From NCBI GenBank assembly GCA_020722405.1, contig DYKW01000016.1, forward strand, positions 6,798-17,618: DNA of 10,821 nt, read 5' to 3'. The stretch is from Anaerolinea thermophila. Its GTDB lineage: Bacteria; Chloroflexota; Anaerolineae; Anaerolineales; DRKV01. A model generated the notes under the pieces. The model was not told the DNA's origin and ran no database searches. It was given only the letters and a program-made list of their open reading frames with translations. This document shows positions 6,160 through 10,821 of this stretch, piece after piece (positions within the stretch are counted from its first letter, which is position 1; the number at the start of each line of letters is the position of its first letter). A program made the translations under genes and the position numbers.

Positions 6160-6933
6160 TTACGTCTTTTCGATGACCCAGAAATGAGAAAGCCCCAGAA
6201 CGCGCAGCGGTGTGTGTTCCAATGCTTGCAACACTGCGCGCAAGGCCTTTCCCAGGGCGGGGTAACGGGCGATGATGTTGTCGTAGGCACCAAAGATAAC
6301 TGTGCGAGTGATGAAGCGCACCGGCAGGCCATCGAACAAGGTTTCCAGGTCTTTACTTGTGTAGATACGTACGTGTGGCGCAAACCGGTCGCGCCAGGGA
6401 CGAGGGAGGTAATTCACGAATGGCTTGTTGCCAAAATGATATCGACCACGCCAGTAAATGCCATGTGTTTCGAAAGGGTAACCGCGATTAGGGCAAAAGA
6501 GCACAATGCGTCCACCAGGTTTGAGTGTGCGCACCATTTCTGCAATGGCCAGGAGGTCATCTTGCACATGTTCGATAACCTCATGGCTTAAAATCAGGTC
6601 AAAATGTGCCGATGGAAAAGGTAACATTTCCCCAGCTGCACATAAAATGTGCTCAGAGCGGAGATGCGCTTCTACAGCGCGTGGAAAGTCATATTCCAAT
6701 CCGATAATTGTGCCACCATCGGGTTGCATATGTTCGACATACATTCCTACGCCGCAGCCGTTTTCCAAAATACGACCTTGCATGCGCGTGCCCGCAGCTT
6801 GCCGAATCAAATGCAGGCGGCGTTCTTGTCCGGCGCGCCAGACGTAAGATGGTTCGCCGCGTAACGCGGCTTTGTCTAAATTTCGTTGGTTCACAGAAAA
6901 TCCAAGAAAAGAAATGGGTGGGTTATAGTACAA
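6160..6933 (-). CDS. Class I SAM-dependent methyltransferase
   Basis: The 257-residue product has motif I ILENGCGVGMYVEH (55-68), an acidic residue Glu80 in GLEYD, CAAGEMLPFPSAHFDLILSHEVIEHV (98-123) covering motifs II-III, and the post-motif LKPGGRIVLFCPN (137-149). These place it with the Methyltransf_11/UbiE-like group. Aromatic and basic residues in the last 100 positions may form a substrate lid, but the substrate is unknown. It has no zinc ribbon, unlike its convergent neighbour, and the two share only the core motifs. The start is uncertain. TTG 6933 gives the longest product but has no Shine-Dalgarno and sits just after a leader hairpin. GTG 6894, with a weak GGA, would give 244 residues. 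Transcription would come from a TATAAT at 6970-6975. Confidence 0.85.
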   Translation of the reverse strand: MYYNPPISFLGFSVNQRNLDKAALRGEPSYVWRAGQERRLHLIRQAAGTRMQGRILENGCGVGMYVEHMQPDGGTIIGLEYDFPRAVEAHLRSEHILCAAGEMLPFPSAHFDLILSHEVIEHVQDDLLAIAEMVRTLKPGGRIVLFCPNRGYPFETHGIYWRGRYHFGNKPFVNYLPRPWRDRFAPHVRIYTSKDLETLFDGLPVRFITRTVIFGAYDNIIARYPALGKALRAVLQALEHTPLRVLGLSHFWVIEKT

Positions 6934-6937
6934 TTGA

Positions 6938-6977
6938 GGCCCTTATAGCTTATGTTATAAGGCCGAAACATTATACT
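6938..6977. promoter_or_regulatory. Overlapping divergent -10 boxes beside an inverted repeat
   Basis: The octamer ATTATACT contains TATAAT on the minus strand (6970-6975) for the methyltransferase and TATACT on the plus strand (6972-6977) for the PIN/TRAM gene. I find no convincing -35 for either. Next to it, GGCCCTTATA (6938-6947) and TATAAGGCC (6956-6964) are inverted repeats with one bulged C. They fill nearly the whole predicted minus-strand leader. Confidence 0.45.
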
Positions 6978-7038
6978 CGATAGTTTTCAGTAGTTCTTAT
7001 TCTTGTTTGTATTTGGCATAGACCAGGGAGACTTTATT

Positions 7039-8103
7039 GTGAGTGTAGAATTTATTGCTCGGTTAATAGGTATGATTGTATTTTCTGTGGGAGGCATATA
7101 TGTTGGGGTATTACTGGGACGATTGGTCGCAGAGCCACAACTGTATGCGGTAGTCTTTGCGTTGGTAGGCGCGTTGGTTGGACTCATTGCTACGCCATGG
7201 TTTACCGTACGCCCTATTCGTGCCTTGCGTGCCAAACTGATTGAACTCTCAGCACGTAAATTACTGGCCGGCATGGCTGGTTTAGGGGCTGGGTTGTTGG
7301 TCTCTGCATTGGTAACTTTTCCTCTTGTGCAGTTACCGCCCCCTCTGAAAGATTTTTTGCCTTTTTTTGCAGTATTGCTGTTTAGTTATTTAGGGGTTGT
7401 TCTTTTTTCTATGCGTGCTGATGACATCTTTCAGACGTTAGCGAGCATTTTCTCCGGGCGCATTTCTGAAGAAGCAAGTGCCATAATACGATCCACTCCA
7501 ATTTTGGTGGATACCAGCGTTATTATTGATGGTCGCATTACAGACATTGCTAAAACCGGTTTTATAATGGGAGAACTTCTCATTCCGCGTTTTGTGCTCA
7601 ACGAATTGCAATATGTGGCCGATTCAGCAGATAACCTTCGTCGGCAGCGTGGCCGTCGTGGTTTGGAAGTACTAAGCGAACTCCAAAAACTTCCCGATAT
7701 ACCTGTGCGCATTGTTGATTTGGATGCGGAAGACACGCGTGAAGTGGATGCCAAACTGGTGGTTTTGGCGCGTCGCTTGAAATGTCCCATCTTGACAAAT
7801 GATTACAACCTCAATCGGGTTGCTGAATTGCAGGGCGTTTCAGTGCTGAATATCAACGATTTGGCGAATGCCGTTAAAGTTGTTCTTTTGCCTGGTGAAA
7901 TTTTCGATGTGAATATCATCCAGGTTGGGAAGGAGCCAGGACAAGGCATTGGATATCTGGACGATGGCACGATGGTAGTGGTTGAAGACGGTGAGCCGTT
8001 TATTGGTATGCTTACACACGTTGTTGTCACCAAAGTTTTGCAAACTTCTGCTGGGCGGATGATTTTTGCCCGCGTGACCCCCAAAAATAAGGAGTCTCTC
8101 TAA
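7039..8103 (+). CDS. YacL-like membrane protein with PIN and TRAM domains
   Basis: The 354-residue product has four predicted membrane segments (about 6-27, 36-55, 75-98 and 105-124). A PIN nuclease-like domain (about 154-285) follows, with acidic residues at Asp158 in LVDTS, Asp164, Glu189 in VLNEL, Asp237 in EVDAKL and Asp255 in TNDYN. A C-terminal TRAM domain (about 288-348) carries [18 protein letters not shown]. This is the architecture of Bacillus YacL. PIN residues suggest Mg2+-dependent RNase activity and TRAM suggests RNA binding at the membrane; the physiological target is not known to me. I chose GTG 7039, with GGGAG at 7025-7029, over an upstream TTG at 7003 that has no Shine-Dalgarno. 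It is the first gene of a tight run with cysS and rlmB, starting 2 bases before cysS at its stop, which suggests co-transcription. Confidence 0.92.
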   Translation: MSVEFIARLIGMIVFSVGGIYVGVLLGRLVAEPQLYAVVFALVGALVGLIATPWFTVRPIRALRAKLIELSARKLLAGMAGLGAGLLVSALVTFPLVQLPPPLKDFLPFFAVLLFSYLGVVLFSMRADDIFQTLASIFSGRISEEASAIIRSTPILVDTSVIIDGRITDIAKTGFIMGELLIPRFVLNELQYVADSADNLRRQRGRRGLEVLSELQKLPDIPVRIVDLDAEDTREVDAKLVVLARRLKCPILTNDYNLNRVAELQGVSVLNINDLANAVKVVLLPGEIFDVNIIQVGKEPGQGIGYLDDGTMVVVEDGEPFIGMLTHVVVTKVLQTSAGRMIFARVTPKNKESL

Positions 8104-8105
8104 CT

Positions 8106-9512
8106 ATGACTTTGCGTATTTACAACACACTATCGCGTACTAAAGAAAAATTTGAGACGCTTGAACCAGGCGTTGTACGCATGTATGTCTGCGGTCCAAC
8201 GGTTTACGACAAAGCCCATGTTGGACACGCTATGTCGGCGTTGGTTTTTGATATCATCCGCCGATACCTAGAATACAAAGGTTATCGAGTATTGCATGTC
8301 ATGAACTACACAGACGTGGATGACAAAATCATCCTGCGTGCTCAGCGCGAAAACCGCGACCCGATGGATTTGGCTGAACAATATATGCGGGAATTTGACC
8401 GGCATCTAGAAGATTTGAATATCCTGCCGGCGACCTTTAAGCCGCGGGCTACCCATGAAATTGACCAAATCATTGATATGGTGCAAGGATTGATTGACAA
8501 AGGACATGCCTACGTTGTAGATGGAGATGTGTATTTCAGGGTAACCAGTGATGATGATTATGGCAAACTCTCTGGCCGAAAATTGGAAGACATGCAGGCA
8601 GGCTTTCGTATCGATGTCGATGATCGTAAAGTATCCCCAATGGATTTTGCGTTGTGGAAGGCCTCCAAGCCTGGTGAACCGGCCTGGGATAGCCCCTGGG
8701 GACCGGGTCGTCCTGGCTGGCATATTGAATGCTCGGCGATGAACTTGGCGCATTTGGGCGAGCAAATTGATATTCACGGTGGTGGTAATGATCTTATATT
8801 CCCTCATCATGAAAATGAAATCGCCCAAAGCGAAAGTTTTACCGGCAAGCCTTTTGCTCGTTATTGGGTACATAACGGCATGTTGCAATTTTCCGGCGAG
8901 AAAATGTCTAAATCTCTGGGCAATCTGGTGACGATTGAGCAGTTCTTATCTGCACACGATCCAGATGTGTTGCGCATGATGATCTTGAATTCCAGTTATC
9001 GCAATCCCTTGACTTTTAATGATGATGTCATTGCGCAAGCAGAAAAAGCATTGGAGCGGTTGTACGGTGCTCTGCGGCCGGCATTACCACATGCTGATCT
9101 GCATTCTGGCGAGCAGGTAGATGCCCTACAACACCAAACAGAGATCACGCGTGCCAAATTCGAAGAGGCCATGGATGATGACTTTAATACAGCCGGGGTG
9201 TTGGGCCACCTATTTGCATTGGTGCGTGCCATCAACCAGGCACGAGATGCCGGTGTAGTCGCTGAATTTCTTTCTCCGGCGCAGCAATTACTACGTTCTC
9301 TGACGTCGATTTTGGGATTGCGCCTGGAAATGAAGGACGAAGCAGACACTCTTGTAGCAACTGAACCGTTTATCGAATTGTTATTAGATGTGCGTAAAGA
9401 ATTGCGCGCACAAAAATTATGGGCGCTCTCTGATATGGTGCGTGATCGTCTTAAGGCATTAGGCGTGGTGCTGGAAGACAGCAAGGCTGGCACCACCTGG
9501 CATTGGGAGTAA
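8106..9512 (+). CDS. cysS: Cysteinyl-tRNA synthetase
   Basis: This class Ia aminoacyl-tRNA synthetase charges tRNA-Cys with cysteine using ATP. The 468 residues match the usual bacterial length. The catalytic core carries [17 protein letters not shown] (26-42) with the HIGH-type motif HVGH (38-41), and the KMSKS motif at 266-270 (EKMSKSLGN). The zinc ligands that select cysteine are all present: Cys29, Cys209 in WHIECSAM, His234 and Glu238 in [20 protein letters not shown] (225-238) is diagnostic. The C-terminal DALR-like helical and anticodon-binding regions follow from about 305, ending in WHWE. ATG 8106 lies 2 bases after the previous stop, with TAAGGAG at 8088-8094 inside the upstream gene, so translational coupling is likely. 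Confidence 0.98.
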   Translation: MTLRIYNTLSRTKEKFETLEPGVVRMYVCGPTVYDKAHVGHAMSALVFDIIRRYLEYKGYRVLHVMNYTDVDDKIILRAQRENRDPMDLAEQYMREFDRHLEDLNILPATFKPRATHEIDQIIDMVQGLIDKGHAYVVDGDVYFRVTSDDDYGKLSGRKLEDMQAGFRIDVDDRKVSPMDFALWKASKPGEPAWDSPWGPGRPGWHIECSAMNLAHLGEQIDIHGGGNDLIFPHHENEIAQSESFTGKPFARYWVHNGMLQFSGEKMSKSLGNLVTIEQFLSAHDPDVLRMMILNSSYRNPLTFNDDVIAQAEKALERLYGALRPALPHADLHSGEQVDALQHQTEITRAKFEEAMDDDFNTAGVLGHLFALVRAINQARDAGVVAEFLSPAQQLLRSLTSILGLRLEMKDEADTLVATEPFIELLLDVRKELRAQKLWALSDMVRDRLKALGVVLEDSKAGTTWHWE

Positions 9513-9518
9513 TCTTCC

Positions 9519-10259
9519 GTGCGAGAATGGATTGTTGGTCGCCAACCTGTATATGAAACCCTACGTGCCGGTAGGCGGCGAAGTTTTGTTTTGCATATTG
9601 CCGAGGGTATCCAGCACAAAGGACGTATTGCTGATGCTTTGCATTTGGCTAAACCCCAAGGTGTTCCTGTGCGTTTTGTGCCCCGCCAGCAACTAGACGC
9701 CCTTTCTCCAATTGCCAATCAGGGCATCGCTGTGCAAGTTAGCGCGTACCCGTATGTCACTTTGTTCGACATTTTGGAGCATGCAAAAAATGTTGGTGAA
9801 CAGCCGTTTATTTTGGTCTTAGATGCGTTGCAAGACCCTCAGAACTTGGGCACATTACTGCGGACAGCAGATGCTTGCGGAGTGCACGGTGTTATCTTGC
9901 CTTTGCGAAATACGGCTACCGTTACGCCAGCAGTAGTAACATCATCCTCAGGGGCCAGTGAGCATGTACTGATTGCCCAGGCCAACTTGGTGCAGGCTCT
10001 GAACAATCTCAAGGAGCAGAATGTGTGGGTAGTTGGTTTGGATAGCGGCCCGGAATCCAGCGTATTGACGGACGTTCGTTTGGATGGCGCGCTGGTACTG
10101 GTAGTGGGCAACGAAGGGCAAGGGATGCGCCCTTTGGTGAAGCGCACTTGCGATATTTTGTTGCGGCTACCCATGCGAGGCAAAATAGAATCGCTTAACG
10201 CGGCCACTGCTGGATCGGTTGCTTTGTATTTGGCATGGCAAACCAGAAAATTTTCATGA
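9519..10259 (+). CDS. rlmB: SpoU/TrmH-family 2'-O-ribose methyltransferase, RlmB type
   Basis: This protein transfers a methyl group from SAM to a ribose 2'-OH; RlmB enzymes modify a guanosine in 23S rRNA (G2251 in E. coli). The 246 residues comprise an N-terminal substrate-binding domain (about 1-78, IVGRQPVYETLRAG) and a trefoil-knot SPOUT domain. Motif 1 is LDALQDPQNLGTLLRTADA (101-119, with Asn109 and Arg115), motif 2 is LVLVVGNEGQGM (192-203) and motif 3 is LPMRGKIESLNAATAGSVAL (217-236). The SLNAA variant replaces the commoner SLNVS but occurs in the family. The start is GTG 9519, with GGGAG (9505-9509) inside the end of cysS. Distinguishing RlmB from other TrmH-family guanosine methyltransferases rests on domain layout and on the cysS neighbourhood. 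Confidence 0.9.
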   Translation: MREWIVGRQPVYETLRAGRRRSFVLHIAEGIQHKGRIADALHLAKPQGVPVRFVPRQQLDALSPIANQGIAVQVSAYPYVTLFDILEHAKNVGEQPFILVLDALQDPQNLGTLLRTADACGVHGVILPLRNTATVTPAVVTSSSGASEHVLIAQANLVQALNNLKEQNVWVVGLDSGPESSVLTDVRLDGALVLVVGNEGQGMRPLVKRTCDILLRLPMRGKIESLNAATAGSVALYLAWQTRKFS

Positions 10260-10265
10260 AAATCA

Positions 10266-10294
10266 TTGACGCGCGTCCAAAAAACTGATAAACT
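10266..10294 (+). promoter_or_regulatory. Upstream candidate promoter of the tRNA-tuf operon
   Basis: TTGACG (10266-10271) and TAAACT (10289-10294) are separated by 17 bases, just after the rlmB stop. A small hairpin CCAGC-CCC-GCTGG (10295-10307) follows at the predicted start site. Confidence 0.5.
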
Positions 10295-10326
10295 CCAGCC
10301 CCGCTGGGAAAATACTTTTCTAAGCC

Positions 10327-10362
10327 TTGCGGTGGCAAAGTGCATCTGGTATAATGCCCTGC
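10327..10362 (+). promoter_or_regulatory. Downstream promoter of the tRNA-tuf operon with GC-rich discriminator
   Basis: A perfect TATAAT (10350-10355) lies 17 bases after TTGCGG (10327-10332). The bases after the -10 (GCCCTGC) form a GC-rich discriminator, the feature that makes stable-RNA promoters sensitive to ppGpp in well-studied bacteria. The predicted start near 10362 gives a short leader before tRNA-Thr. Confidence 0.7.
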
Positions 10363-10374
10363 GCTTAACCGCAC

Positions 10375-10447
10375 GCCGACGTAGCTCAATCGGCAGAGCA
10401 ACCGCCTTGTAAGCGGTAGGTTATGGGTTCAAGTCCCATCGTCGGCT
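10375..10447 (+). tRNA. tRNA-Thr (anticodon TGT)
   Basis: All arms are present. The acceptor is GCCGACG with CGTCGGC, the D-arm is GCTC/GAGC, the anticodon stem ACCGC/GCGGT encloses CTTGTAA (anticodon TGT at 10408-10410, reading ACA), and the T-arm is ATGGG/CCCAT with TTCAAGT. The discriminator is T10447. CCA is not encoded, so it must be added after transcription. Confidence 0.97.
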
Positions 10448-10487
10448 TGCCAGGTGATCGGTCAAGCCGACTGGCAAAATTATTTTT
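10441..10487 (+). promoter_or_regulatory. Mutually exclusive hairpins in the tRNA-Thr/tRNA-Tyr spacer
   Basis: GTCGGCTTG (10441-10449), which includes the 3' acceptor strand of tRNA-Thr, is perfectly complementary to CAAGCCGAC (10463-10471). TTGCCAG (10447-10453) is perfectly complementary to CTGGCAA (10471-10477), and that stem is followed by AATTATTTTT, like a weak intrinsic terminator. The stems share bases and cannot coexist. Candidate roles are attenuation or tRNA processing. Confidence 0.5.
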
Positions 10488-10570
10488 GGGCAGGTACCGA
10501 AGTGGACAAACGGGGCTGACTGTAAATCAGCTGGCAGACGCCTTCGGCGGTTCGAATCCGTCCCTGCCCA
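10488..10570 (+). tRNA. tRNA-Tyr (anticodon GTA)
   Basis: This 83-base class II tRNA has acceptor GGGCAGG with CCTGCCC and discriminator A10570. The anticodon stem GCTGA/TCAGC encloses CTGTAAA (GTA at 10522-10524). A long variable arm (ACGCCTTCGGCG region) precedes TTCGAAT of the T-loop. CCA is not encoded. Confidence 0.96.
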
Positions 10571-10644
10571 CTGTCCGCATTTTGGCGGACGGGAAGGGTC
10601 GCGCTGACGGGCCATCCGGTAAGTCCGTTAGCGTTGCGCCGTAA
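10571..10644 (+). other. Inter-tRNA spacer with two hairpins
   Basis: GTCCGC (10573-10578) pairs with GCGGAC (10585-10590). CGCTGACGG (10602-10610) pairs with CCGTTAGCG (10625-10633), with one G-U. These probably help separate the flanking tRNAs during processing. I find no tRNA in it. Confidence 0.5.
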
Positions 10645-10717
10645 GCCCCCATAGCTCAGTTGGCAGAGCGCACCCTTGGTAAGGGTGAGGTCATGGGTTC
10701 AAATCCCATTGGGGGCT
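10645..10717 (+). tRNA. tRNA-Thr (anticodon GGT)
   Basis: The acceptor is GCCCCCA with TGGGGGC, the D-arm GCTC/GAGC, the anticodon stem CACCC/GGGTG around TTGGTAA (GGT at 10678-10680, reading ACC/ACU), and the T-arm ATGGG/CCCAT. Discriminator T10717; CCA is not encoded. Together with the TGT tRNA it gives two threonine isoacceptors in one transcript. Confidence 0.97.
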
Positions 10718-10766
10718 CTCGTCACCGAATCATAAACCGTGACTACCTTGATGAGGAGAAAATTTT

Positions 10767-10821
10767 ATGGGCAAGCAGAAATTTGATCGCAGCAAACCGC
10801 ATTTGAACGTGGGGACGATAG
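10767..10821 (+). CDS. tuf: Elongation factor Tu, N-terminal fragment
   Basis: Only 18 codons lie in the window, reading MGKQKFDRSKPHLNVGTI, which matches the conserved EF-Tu N-terminus just before the G1 GTP-binding loop. EF-Tu is the GTPase that delivers aminoacyl-tRNA to the ribosome. The ATG has AGGAG at 10754-10758. It follows tRNA-Thr by 49 bases, the same tRNA-tuf coupling seen in tufB operons, so it is probably co-transcribed with the three tRNAs. The gene runs off the right edge. Confidence 0.93.
   Translation, partial: MGKQKFDRSKPHLNVGTI

Noticed and set aside
10571..10644. A degenerate tRNA-Gly in the spacer, as in the E. coli thrU-tyrU-glyT-thrT-tufB operon
   Set aside because: No T-arm TTC motif, no D-arm and no acceptor pairing are present; the spacer folds into two simple hairpins.
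10423..10644. Open frame of 73 codons across the tRNA genes
   Set aside because: It reads through tRNA-Tyr and parts of the spacers, so it is a chance frame.

Overview
The window is a bacterial chromosome segment of roughly 50% GC with compact, ordinary housekeeping genes and short intergenic regions. The order YacL-type PIN/TRAM protein, cysS, rlmB, tRNA-Thr, tRNA-Tyr, tRNA-Thr, tuf recalls the Gram-positive yacL...cysS...rlmB cluster joined to a tRNA-tuf operon. With the degenerate short-period repeats between genes, this makes me suspect a Chloroflexota (Anaerolineae-like) bacterium. That placement is inference only; no marker gene is long enough here to settle it, and the EF-Tu fragment is just 18 codons.

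Layout. Positions 12-1664 (minus) hold urocanate hydratase (hutU). Upstream on the same strand is an Rrf2-family regulator with three cysteines (1824-2258), and between the two lies a palindrome-rich promoter region. A 455-base divergent intergenic region (2259-2713) contains a decayed palindromic repeat, a perfect 11-bp inverted repeat whose loop is complementary to upstream sequence, and a good promoter for UDP-glucose 6-dehydrogenase (2714-4066, plus). That gene ends at a strong hairpin terminator. Next comes about 360 bases of non-coding DNA made of 7- and 8-base periodic repeats.

A minus-strand gene (4429-5088) encodes a small histidine-kinase-like protein with an intact H box and a ruined ATP-binding domain, so it may be a ChpT/Spo0B-like histidine phosphotransferase. 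It diverges from a SAM methyltransferase carrying a C-terminal Trm112-like zinc ribbon (5147-6049, plus). A second, convergent SAM methyltransferase (6160-6933, minus) follows, separated from the first by a bidirectional terminator.

From 7039 to the end everything is on the plus strand and concerns translation: the PIN/TRAM membrane protein, cysteinyl-tRNA synthetase and a SpoU-family 2'-O-methyltransferase are packed with 2- and 6-base gaps. Two candidate promoters then precede three tRNAs and the start of tuf. The spacer after the first tRNA can fold into two mutually exclusive hairpins, one of which captures the tRNA's own 3' end. I consider that spacer and the phosphotransferase-like gene the most interesting items. 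I see no CRISPR array, prophage, transposase or defence system.
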